NCBI GenBank assembly: GCA_001825565.1
Contig: MHXM01000137.1
Location: 924 to 14,498, forward strand
Source of the DNA: Desulfuromonadaceae bacterium GWC2_58_13
GTDB lineage: Bacteria > Desulfobacterota > Desulfuromonadia > Desulfuromonadales > Trichloromonadaceae
Direction: 5' to 3'
DNA length: 13,575 nucleotides
Position 1 is the stretch's first letter; the number at the start of each line of letters is the position of its first letter. The position numbers were made by a program, and so were the translations under genes. Below, one piece after another: positions 7,512 through 13,575 of the stretch. The notes under the pieces were generated by a model. The model did no database searches and was not told the DNA's origin. It worked only from the letters and a program-made list of their open reading frames with translations.

Positions 7512-8648
7512 TCATTGCAACGCTTCGGGAAGAACAACATCTTCCGGCCGGATCGGGTGTTCCTGGAGGTATTTTTCATTAAGAAACTGATAGCGATGCG
7601 CCATGCGGTTCAGGGAGTCGACCACCCAGATCGCATCCGTACCGTCGGCATCAACCCCCTTGGGCATGTCGAAACCACCGGGCACCCCCAGCTTGCCCTG
7701 TGTCGTTGTGCGCCCTCCGAGGGTCATCAGATGCGTTCCCATCAGGTCGAAGATGACGAAGCGATGGCCAATCGCATCGGTCACGTAAACATGACCGGAG
7801 CGGTCGACGGCAATCCCTTTGGCCATCTGAAACGAACCGAGCGAGGTCCCCCGTTCCCCGAAGGAACGCAGAAACGAGCCCTCCGTGTCAAAAACCTGGA
7901 CTCGGGCATTCATCGAATCGAGCACATACAGATTACCCTCGACATCGACATCGAGATCGAGCGGGTAATTGAACTCGCCGGGCGCTACCCCCCGCTTGCC
8001 CAGGGTCTTTTGCCACACCCCGTCGGCGGTAAAGGTGACGATCTGGTGCAATCCGGGGTCGGCCACATACACCCGGCCGCCAACAGTGTCAAACGCCAAG
8101 CCGGTGGGCCGGATCAGGATGTTCTGGCCGAAAATCTTTTTGACCCGGCCTTGCGCGTCAAAAAGATAGATCCTCCCCTGGACATTGTCGGAAACGTAAA
8201 CCCCGCCATCCGGCGCGACCGCCAATCCCATCGGCGAGACAAAAAACAGGTCATCCTGATCAGGGCGCTCAAAATGCCGTACCTTGTGCGCGGCGAAATC
8301 GAGAATCATCACATCGTTCTGGGCGATGTCCGACACATAAACCCGCCCCTTTCCGTCGGAGGCTACGTCGTAGGGGCTGACAAAAATCGGTTCCGGCTCC
8401 TCGATACCAAGCAGGGTCTCCATCAGCCAGCCCTCTTCGCCCTGCCGGACATCCCGGTCGGTGCTGACGGCGCCGACAAATTCAATTTTAGGATGTTCAC
8501 TGGCGACCGGCCAGAAATACCGCTGTATTGAAGCTTTCTGCGGAGCACAGCCGGAGAACAGTAAAATTACCAGCAACACCAGGATGGTCGAGGTGGTTCG
8601 CAAACCGCTCTCACCAACCTTTTCAGCGCGGATGAACGTCATTTTCAC
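7512..8648 (-). CDS. NHL-repeat six-bladed beta-propeller lipoprotein (first copy)
   Basis: A 378-residue lipoprotein. The hydrophobic stretch (about 20-31) ends in lipobox LFSGC, lipidated Cys34. Six blades are marked by YVSD (104), YVSD (151), YVAD (194), YVLD (241), YVTD (288) and WVVD (341). Long NHL motifs such as FNYPLDLDVDVEGNLYVLD and the NARVQVFDTEGSFLRSFGERG segment are close to the second copy at 5241-6290. As an NHL propeller it is expected to bind a partner rather than catalyse a reaction; its interleaving with multiheme cytochromes suggests a dedicated scaffold or assembly role. The GTG start at 8648 overlaps the upstream cytochrome stop codon (GTGA) and has GGAG 5 bases upstream, implying translational coupling. 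The n-region is long for a lipoprotein signal, so ATG 8642 or an internal TTG start is possible. Confidence 0.9.
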   Translation of the reverse strand: MKMTFIRAEKVGESGLRTTSTILVLLVILLFSGCAPQKASIQRYFWPVASEHPKIEFVGAVSTDRDVRQGEEGWLMETLLGIEEPEPIFVSPYDVASDGKGRVYVSDIAQNDVMILDFAAHKVRHFERPDQDDLFFVSPMGLAVAPDGGVYVSDNVQGRIYLFDAQGRVKKIFGQNILIRPTGLAFDTVGGRVYVADPGLHQIVTFTADGVWQKTLGKRGVAPGEFNYPLDLDVDVEGNLYVLDSMNARVQVFDTEGSFLRSFGERGTSLGSFQMAKGIAVDRSGHVYVTDAIGHRFVIFDLMGTHLMTLGGRTTTQGKLGVPGGFDMPKGVDADGTDAIWVVDSLNRMAHRYQFLNEKYLQEHPIRPEDVVLPEALQ

Positions 8649-9652
8649 GGATTCTCCACAGGATGAACCCGGTCATAGGACTTGGGCTTGTGACATCCGG
8701 CCAGACAGGTTGCCCCGGTCGGCGTCGGCAGAAATCGCACGGGTATCTTCCAGTTGCCGAAGCCCGGCACCCGGCTCAAAATGAGTTTTTTCTGGTCGGC
8801 GCCATGAATGCCGTGGCAATTGCGGCAGACACGCCCCTTTACCGGTTTATTCACGTGCAGATAATGCAGGTTCTGATCGCCGTTGCGAAAACCGGTCGCT
8901 TCGGAAGTACGCTGATACTGAAAGGTGCCGCGATTGGTGTGACATTCGAAACACAGGTCGAAATTCTCTTCGAGGTACGGCACATAAAACTCACGAGGAT
9001 AGTAGCCCCGCAGCAACGGCCTGAATTCGGAATCGTGGGTGCGATGGCAATCCCAGCAGCGCCCTTCTGCCACCGGTTGGTGCTGGGAAACACTGGTCTC
9101 AATGATACCGCGGATGCCGCTGTGGCACGAAAAGCAGATTTTGTTGCCAGCCATCTTCAACAGCCCGGGCTCGTTGGAAGCATGCGGAACATGGCAATAA
9201 TCGCAGCGTCCCGCCCGCACCGGGCCATGCACGCGCCCGCTGGCGCCGATTTCACCATGACAGCCCCGGCAGAGGATCCCGCCTTCGGAAATCAGCAGAA
9301 ACTGGTTGGTTCCCCCGTGGGGATCATGGCAGGCGAGACAGTTGCCTTCGGCCACGGGCGCATGAACGTTGGCTTTACCGGCAGCAGGGCCGGCATGACA
9401 TTGTTCGCACAGAAGACTGCCCGAAGCCTTGAGCTCGAAAGCACCGGAGGGACCGGGATGAGGCACCCCGGTGGAGACGTGACAGACCCCGCAGTCCCCT
9501 ACGGCCGCGGGACCATGGACAAATTTATGATTTCCGATGGAGGCATGACAAATGGCTGTAACACAGGTTGTGGCGGCACGGACTGAAAGTGAAGTAGCAA
9601 AGACAAACAGGAGGGCGATAAGACCGGATAACAAGGAAATGCCTGGTTTCAT
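8645..9652 (-). CDS. Multiheme c-type cytochrome, nine CXXCH plus CX4CH and CX3CH sites
   Basis: A 335-residue exported protein with a Sec signal ending near SVRA-AT (residue 26) and no lipobox, so probably periplasmic. Nine standard haem sites: CGVCH (54), CEQCH (82), CLACH (105), CRGCH (128), CDYCH (150), CFSCH (173), CWDCH (199), CFECH (234) and CRNCH (276). Two variants bracket them: C30-VTAI-CH (CX4CH) and C316-LAG-CH (CX3CH), giving up to 11 haems. A recurring unit, (V/Q)H-x-PV-xx-G-x-CxxCH (about 96, 141, 191, 266), supplies distal histidines and resembles the doubled-CXXCH cytochrome family. The start is ATG 9652 with GGAG only 2 bases away, an unusually tight spacing. It lies 112 bases after ccsB and its stop overlaps the NHL start by 4 bases. 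Likely role: trans-periplasmic electron carrier feeding the outer-membrane or filament components. Confidence 0.92.
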   Translation of the reverse strand: MKPGISLLSGLIALLFVFATSLSVRAATTCVTAICHASIGNHKFVHGPAAVGDCGVCHVSTGVPHPGPSGAFELKASGSLLCEQCHAGPAAGKANVHAPVAEGNCLACHDPHGGTNQFLLISEGGILCRGCHGEIGASGRVHGPVRAGRCDYCHVPHASNEPGLLKMAGNKICFSCHSGIRGIIETSVSQHQPVAEGRCWDCHRTHDSEFRPLLRGYYPREFYVPYLEENFDLCFECHTNRGTFQYQRTSEATGFRNGDQNLHYLHVNKPVKGRVCRNCHGIHGADQKKLILSRVPGFGNWKIPVRFLPTPTGATCLAGCHKPKSYDRVHPVENP

Positions 9653-9691
9653 AACTCCAATAAATCCCCCATTGCCGCTGCCGCCACCAGC

Positions 9692-9715
9692 CAGCCGGCC
9701 ATCGTCGGCCGGCTG
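9692..9715 (-). repeat. Perfect hairpin between ccsB and the 11-heme cytochrome gene
   Basis: The minus strand reads CAGCCGGCC, loop GACGAT, GGCCGGCTG: a perfect 9-pair stem. No T run follows, so it is not a standard terminator. It ends about 40 bases before the cytochrome start. Inside an operon such a hairpin could mark RNA processing or 3'-end protection and set different levels for the membrane synthase and the exported cytochromes. Confidence 0.5.
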
Positions 9716-9764
9716 GACAGATGGATTGTTGAATCATGAACTCGCTGGACAGGATTACTGGAAA

Positions 9765-10622
9765 CTAGCCTCCGTAGGAATGGAGACCCGAAAGAATCAG
9801 ATTGACCCCGAGGTAGCAGAAAATAGTCGCGCAAAAACCGATGATCGACAGCCAGGCCGCTTTTCGCCCGACCCATCCCCGAGTAAACCGGGCATGCAGA
9901 AACGCCGCGTAAATGAACCAGACGATCAGACTCCAGGTTTCCTTGGGGTCCCAGCTCCAATAGGTTCCCCAGGCATAGTTAGCCCAGGCCGCGCCGGTGA
10001 TAATCCCCAGGGACAATAGAGGAAATCCAATCATGATGGCTTTGTAGTTAATGTCATCCAGGATCTTGGTGCTGGGGAAAATCGACAGCACCCCTCCGGC
10101 CGGATTATTTGAGGGCGTCTTTTCTTCCTTGCCTATTTTGATCAGGTACATGATGGAAACACCGCAGGCCACGGCAAATGCGGCATACCCAAGGAAGCAG
10201 GTAATGACGTGATAAGTCAGCCAGTTGCTCTGCAGGGCGGGAACCAGCGGCTCAATCGAGTCATTAAGCCGCAACTGGGCCCAGATCATGGCGACAAAAG
10301 CAAACGGAACAACAAAGGCACCGACCGCACGTTGTCGATATTTGAGGTCAATGATCAGATAGATCAGAATGATGGTCCAGGCAAAAAAGACCACCGATTC
10401 GTACAGGTTCGACAACGGGGCATGGCCGACGCCGCCAGGGGCCTGGTACGACTCATACCAGCGCAAACCAATGGCCGCCGTATGCACCGCCAACCCGGCA
10501 TAAGCAAGCAGGTTGGCCAGCAGGGCCGTCCCATTGATCCGGGACGCCAGATACACCACAAACAGGACCATTGAAGCAAAATAGGCCCCGGTTGCCAGAT
10601 TAAAACACAGAGAGCTGGTCAT
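9765..10622 (-). CDS. ccsB: Cytochrome c biogenesis protein CcsB (CcsA/ResC-type haem handling subunit)
   Basis: A 285-residue integral membrane protein with about eight helices. It carries the tryptophan-rich WWD motif WGTYWSWDPKETW (218-230), which presents haem at the outer face of the inner membrane. Conserved-type histidines are H47, H138 (WLTYH), H243 (FLHARFTRGW) and H281 (SGLHSY), at places used in System II proteins for internal and external haem ligation. With ResB it forms the System II synthase, which exports haem and attaches it to CXXCH cysteines of apocytochromes in the periplasm. ATG 10622 has a perfect GGAGG site 6 bases upstream. It starts 30 bases after resB, clearly the same operon. 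Length is typical of the bacterial subunit (the split, non-fused form). Placement beside three multiheme cytochrome genes suggests dedicated service to them. Confidence 0.95.
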   Translation of the reverse strand: MTSSLCFNLATGAYFASMVLFVVYLASRINGTALLANLLAYAGLAVHTAAIGLRWYESYQAPGGVGHAPLSNLYESVVFFAWTIILIYLIIDLKYRQRAVGAFVVPFAFVAMIWAQLRLNDSIEPLVPALQSNWLTYHVITCFLGYAAFAVACGVSIMYLIKIGKEEKTPSNNPAGGVLSIFPSTKILDDINYKAIMIGFPLLSLGIITGAAWANYAWGTYWSWDPKETWSLIVWFIYAAFLHARFTRGWVGRKAAWLSIIGFCATIFCYLGVNLILSGLHSYGG

Positions 10623-10652
10623 TTTATTCCTCCATCAAAACCCGTTCAGGGT

Positions 10653-12011
10653 TCAGGAACCGAGTTCAGACTTGAGATTCTTCTTGAGTTCGTCAAAAAA
10701 GAGTTCAAAACCGGGTTGATTGCGATGAGCCGCCCCGCCAATTTTGACACCGACCTTCTTCCCGATCGGCTGGATCGTTACCCAGATGCGTCGATGGGAA
10801 AGGAAGAAAGCAACCATCGAGCCAACGACCATCAGAGTGCAACCAAGCCATACCACCCAGACGCCGGGATCCTTGGCAACCAGCAATCCGGTATAATAAC
10901 GCTGCTGGAAGTCCGACAACGTGAAACTGTAATCGGTGTTGCGCTGGGCGTCAAATCCGGGGAACGCTTTAAGTACCAGGAAGGAGGTGCGATTGCCCCC
11001 CGCATCCACCACCTCGAGGCGAGCCCCCGGACCGAAGTTCTGAAAGGACGGGGCAAAATTGAGCACCCGCATGCTGGCCCCTCCCGGCAAGGCCACCTGC
11101 TGGCCCTGACGAACCGTGAGGTCGACCGTTTCACCGGTGGATTTTAACGTCGCCTTGATTTTCAACAGCGTATCGCCGGTGGTGCCGTAGCTGGACTGGT
11201 AGAAAGTGATCCCCTTGTAGGACAGTGGATCATTGACGATAACCGGACGTCGCTCGGTAATGACCTTACCGTCATCGATCACGGTCAGCAGACTCTTGAA
11301 CTCCTTCGGCCGATCGGACCCTTCGTAAAAAGACACCGAAAATTCGTCGCAACGCACCGAGAAGCCAAGATCGATAGGAGCGTTGCTGCCACGGGGCCAG
11401 ACCCGGCTTTCGGTGGATCCTTCCACAATATTGACGTAGGCCTTATAACCCCAGAGACTGCCGATGATGGCACCGATAAAAATAATCAGAATCGAAAGGT
11501 GCGTGACATAGACGCCGAAACGGGCGTAGGGCATTTTTTGTGAAAAGAGATGAACGACCCCGTCTTTTTCGGTGACGATCGGCCCGGCAAACCGTTGTCG
11601 GAGAAAGGTCTCCATTCTGTTTTTCACATCGTCGACAGAACCCGAAACAAGGTGTTCGTCGACGTTGGAAAAGGTCTGGAACAGAGAGTCGTCGGCGATC
11701 AGGACCGGCTCGGTGGCCGCTTTCCATACGCGGGGAAAGCGCTTGAGCGAACAGGCGATCAGATTCAGGGAAAAGACCCCGAGCAGGGCGAGAAACCACC
11801 AGGAATGATACATGTCGAAGAACTGCAGAGAGTCGAGCAGCTTGTAGGTGCCCTCGCTGTACTCCTGCAAATACTCTTCGGGAGAGAGGTTCTGCTGGAT
11901 GACCGTCCCGATGATCGACGTGACGGCCAGCAGAATCAGGGTAACAATGGTCAGCCTGAGGGAACAGAAAAAATCCCAGAGTGCATCAATCGGATTTTTT
12001 TTTTCGCGCAA
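10653..12011 (-). CDS. resB: Cytochrome c biogenesis protein ResB (Ccs1)
   Basis: A 452-residue membrane protein with the ResB plan: helix 1 (about 19-37), helix 2 (71-89), helix 3 (167-187, VYVTHLSILIIFIGAIIG with H171 as candidate haem ligand), a large periplasmic domain (about 190-382, including DPLSYKGITFYQSSYG at 261-276) and helix 4 (384-404), then a basic cytoplasmic tail. It is the apocytochrome-binding partner of CcsB in the System II synthase. I place the start at TTG 12011, because AGGAG (12021-12025) lies 9 bases upstream. An in-frame TTG at 12032 has no ribosome site and would swallow this one. No ATG exists near the N-terminus. Codons 3-6 (GAA AAA AAA AAT) form a run of ten A, a possible slippage site. 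It heads the operon about 260 bases after purE. Confidence 0.93.
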   Translation of the reverse strand: MREKKNPIDALWDFFCSLRLTIVTLILLAVTSIIGTVIQQNLSPEEYLQEYSEGTYKLLDSLQFFDMYHSWWFLALLGVFSLNLIACSLKRFPRVWKAATEPVLIADDSLFQTFSNVDEHLVSGSVDDVKNRMETFLRQRFAGPIVTEKDGVVHLFSQKMPYARFGVYVTHLSILIIFIGAIIGSLWGYKAYVNIVEGSTESRVWPRGSNAPIDLGFSVRCDEFSVSFYEGSDRPKEFKSLLTVIDDGKVITERRPVIVNDPLSYKGITFYQSSYGTTGDTLLKIKATLKSTGETVDLTVRQGQQVALPGGASMRVLNFAPSFQNFGPGARLEVVDAGGNRTSFLVLKAFPGFDAQRNTDYSFTLSDFQQRYYTGLLVAKDPGVWVVWLGCTLMVVGSMVAFFLSHRRIWVTIQPIGKKVGVKIGGAAHRNQPGFELFFDELKKNLKSELGS

Positions 12012-12020
12012 GATTTTATT

Positions 12021-12025
12021 CTCCT
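12021..12025 (-). promoter_or_regulatory. Ribosome binding site that sets the resB TTG start
   Basis: AGGAG on the minus strand, 9 bases before TTG 12011. It lies inside the frame that would begin at the alternative TTG 12032, which argues against that longer start. Confidence 0.6.
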
Positions 12026-12177
12026 GAGACAAAGGCCTTTGGCAACATCATTCACGCACTGGCCAACCCCATGCAAAAACCAGGCGTTCAAAGGCTCAGA
12101 AGCAAACAACGAAAGGCCAGCAAGGACCTCGGGGTGAATTGACGGATCGGCGAAAAAACTCATGCCAATCTTTTAAA

Positions 12178-12207
12178 AACTAATACAGTGGGTCTTGACG
12201 TGTCAAG
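12178..12207 (-). promoter_or_regulatory. Candidate promoter of the resB-ccsB-cytochrome operon, overlapping an inverted repeat
   Basis: In the purE-resB gap (about 260 bases) the minus strand carries a perfect -35, TTGACA (12201-12206). Possible -10 elements are TATTAG (15-base spacing) or TTAGTT (17-base spacing). The -35 lies inside the inverted repeat CTTGAC-AC-GTCAAG (12194-12207), which could be an operator. The -10 match is poor, so the promoter may need an activator. The rest of the gap shows no gene, and no intrinsic terminator is seen after purE. Confidence 0.4.
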
Positions 12208-12271
12208 GGAAATCGCCCCCACAAAAACCCCCGACAGGCTACTAATAAAAAGCATTAACAATTTGATTTAA

Positions 12272-12793
12272 CTACAAAATACCATCCTTGACCATGCGTT
12301 CGGCTAAAGTTTTGGCCTTGGCCTCAACCCCGGCGATCAACTCAACTTTATAATCGGTCAGCCGCCGGGAAAGACTTTCGTCCGAAACGGACAGAATTTG
12401 CACGGCAAACAACCCCGCATTGCGGGCGCCGGCCTTGCCGATGGCCATGGTCGCCACCGGAATGCCGGCTGGCATCTGAACCATGGCCAGCAGGGCATCC
12501 AGCCCCTGCAGAGCGGTTGAGTCGATGGGAACGGCGAGTACCGGCAAGATCGTCTCGGCGGCCACCACCCCGGCCAGATGCGCTGCCGCTCCGGCGCCGG
12601 CGATCAGCACCTTGATGCCCCGGTCCCGAGCGGAGCGAACATATTTGGAGGTTCGCTCCGGGGTCCGGTGAGCGCTGGAAACCGTCATCTCGAAGGATAC
12701 GCCAAAGCTCTTGAGCGCTCGCGCGGCCTCCACCATTACTTCATAGTCGTTGTCGCTTCCCATCAGAATACCGACCAACGGCTTTTCACTCAT
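12272..12793 (-). CDS. purE: 5-(carboxyamino)imidazole ribonucleotide mutase, PurE class I
   Basis: A 173-residue PurE, about the usual 160-170. It converts N5-carboxyaminoimidazole ribonucleotide to 4-carboxyaminoimidazole ribonucleotide in cytoplasmic purine synthesis. Motifs are MGSDNDYEVM (11-20), SSAHRTPERT (39-48), IAGAGAAAHLAG (64-75), VPIDSTALQGLDALLAMVQMP (88-108) and TMAIGKAGARNAGLFAVQIL (115-134). SAHRTP and the VQMP-GIPV segment match the class I mutase rather than the class II enzyme. AAAHLAG replaces the common GGAAHLPG, and I recall this variant from Geobacter relatives. Of the two adjacent ATGs (12796, 12793), 12793 is 6 bases from AGGTGGAG and is preferred; an upstream in-frame ATG at 12829 would bury that site. 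It follows purD by 44 bases and is probably co-transcribed. Confidence 0.95.
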   Translation of the reverse strand: MSEKPLVGILMGSDNDYEVMVEAARALKSFGVSFEMTVSSAHRTPERTSKYVRSARDRGIKVLIAGAGAAAHLAGVVAAETILPVLAVPIDSTALQGLDALLAMVQMPAGIPVATMAIGKAGARNAGLFAVQILSVSDESLSRRLTDYKVELIAGVEAKAKTLAERMVKDGIL

Positions 12794-12799
12794 CATCGA

Positions 12800-12807
12800 C
12801 TCCACCT
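12800..12807 (-). promoter_or_regulatory. Ribosome binding site that sets the purE start
   Basis: AGGTGGAG on the minus strand, 6 bases before ATG 12793 and 3 before ATG 12796. It lies downstream of the longer in-frame ATG at 12829 and so favours the shorter PurE. Confidence 0.65.
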
Positions 12808-12837
12808 GTCTGTGATTGCTATCTGGCACGCCGGGCC

Positions 12838-13575
12838 TTAACGGCCCAGAGCTTTTTTGCCGATATCGTTACGGTAATGCACACCCGGCCAGCCGATTAC
12901 CCTTACCCCGGCATAGGCCTTGTCGATAGCCGCCGCCACCGTCGTACCCAAGCCGGTCACTCCGAGCACCCGGCCGCCATTGTTGACGATCTTGCCGTCC
13001 TTCAGCGCGGTTCCGGCATGAAAAACCATCAGGTCCCCGATCCCTTCGGCCGCTTCGAGACCGGAAATTTCCAACCCCTTTTCGAAACTGCCCGGATATC
13101 CTCCCGATGCCATGACCACGCAGACCGCAGCCATGTCGTGCCATTCGAGAGAGGCCTGGCCCAGTTCGCCACGGGCGCATGCTTGCAGCACCGGCACGAT
13201 ATCCGACTTCATCCGCATCAGCAGCGGTTGTGCTTCCGGGTCGCCAAAACGGGCGTTGTACTCCACCACTCGCGGTTTGCCGTCGGCAATCATCAAACCG
13301 ACGTACAGGATTCCCGAATAAGGACAGCCCTCGGCGATCATCCCGGCGATGGTCGGTTTGACAATGGTTTCGATCACCTCCGTGGCAACCGCGTCGGTCA
13401 CCACCGGAGCCGGCGAATAGGCCCCCATGCCGCCGGTATTCGGACCTTCGTCGTTGTCGTAAACCCGCTTGTGGTCCTGAGCCGAAGCCAGCGGCAGGAT
13501 GTGCTGGCCATCGGTGAAAACAAAGAAGGATGCCTCCTCGCCAGCCATGAACTCTTCGATGACGACCTGGCTGCC
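12838..13575 (-). CDS. purD: Phosphoribosylamine-glycine ligase, partial (5' end beyond right edge)
   Basis: The C-terminal 245 residues of GAR synthetase, an ATP-grasp enzyme that joins glycine to phosphoribosylamine in purine synthesis. The frame is open to the window edge, so the visible internal ATG at 13548 is not the start. Recognisable segments are EEFMAGEEASFFVFTDG, SAQDHKRVYDNDEGPNTGGM, the ATP-grasp metal-binding VVEYNARFGDPEAQP, and the C-terminal HAGTALKDGKIVNNGGRVLG and VTGLG motifs. It ends with TAA at 12838-12840, 44 bases before purE, forming a purDE pair. This is a housekeeping neighbour of the cytochrome locus, not part of it. Confidence 0.96.
   Translation of the reverse strand, partial: GSQVVIEEFMAGEEASFFVFTDGQHILPLASAQDHKRVYDNDEGPNTGGMGAYSPAPVVTDAVATEVIETIVKPTIAGMIAEGCPYSGILYVGLMIADGKPRVVEYNARFGDPEAQPLLMRMKSDIVPVLQACARGELGQASLEWHDMAAVCVVMASGGYPGSFEKGLEISGLEAAEGIGDLMVFHAGTALKDGKIVNNGGRVLGVTGLGTTVAAAIDKAYAGVRVIGWPGVHYRNDIGKKALGR

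Noticed and set aside
7515..9586. Two long plus-strand frames (338 and 307 codons)
   Set aside because: Antisense shadows of the first NHL gene and the 11-heme cytochrome; no signal, motif or family resemblance.
11951..12163. Minus-strand 70-codon frame overlapping the start of resB
   Set aside because: It overlaps resB in a different frame, lacks a ribosome site and has no recognisable feature.

Overview
The window looks like chromosome of a Geobacter/Desulfuromonas-type iron-reducing deltaproteobacterium (Desulfobacterota). The evidence is GC-rich DNA, three multiheme c-type cytochromes with 21 CXXCH sites plus two variant sites, a dedicated System II cytochrome c synthase (ResB/CcsB), and a Geobacter-like PurE. 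Every supported gene lies on the minus strand, so transcription runs from the right edge to the left. The long plus-strand open frames are antisense shadows.

Layout in the direction of transcription. (1) Right edge: purD (5' end outside the window) and purE, purine biosynthesis. (2) A roughly 260-base gap with a candidate promoter, then a six-gene run: resB, ccsB, an approximately 11-heme periplasmic cytochrome, a six-blade NHL lipoprotein, an 8-heme cytochrome with an N-terminal beta-sandwich-like region, and a second NHL lipoprotein. It ends in a strong intrinsic terminator (5185-5214). The cytochrome-NHL pair appears twice, and the NHL copies are clear paralogues. (3) A separately transcribed tetraheme cytochrome with the features of the OmcE nanowire family, with its own hairpin-rich leader and terminator (4217-4250). 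(4) A 744-residue cysteine-free outer-membrane beta-barrel, a polyprenyl-phosphate GT2 glycosyltransferase with two C-terminal membrane helices, and the start of a multi-spanning GT-C-like membrane protein that runs off the left edge.

Working interpretation (inference): this is an extracellular cytochrome filament locus. ResB/CcsB attach haem to exported apocytochromes. The 11- and 8-heme proteins carry electrons through the periplasm. The NHL propellers act as lipid-anchored scaffolds or assembly factors. The barrel is a candidate outer-membrane exit or conduit, the OmcE-like protein would form the filament, and the GT2/GT-C pair may glycosylate the filament or another surface polymer. The barrel, the NHL pair and the glycosyltransferases are the least characterised parts. 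No tRNA, rRNA, CRISPR array, insertion sequence or recognisable GEMM-type riboswitch was seen.
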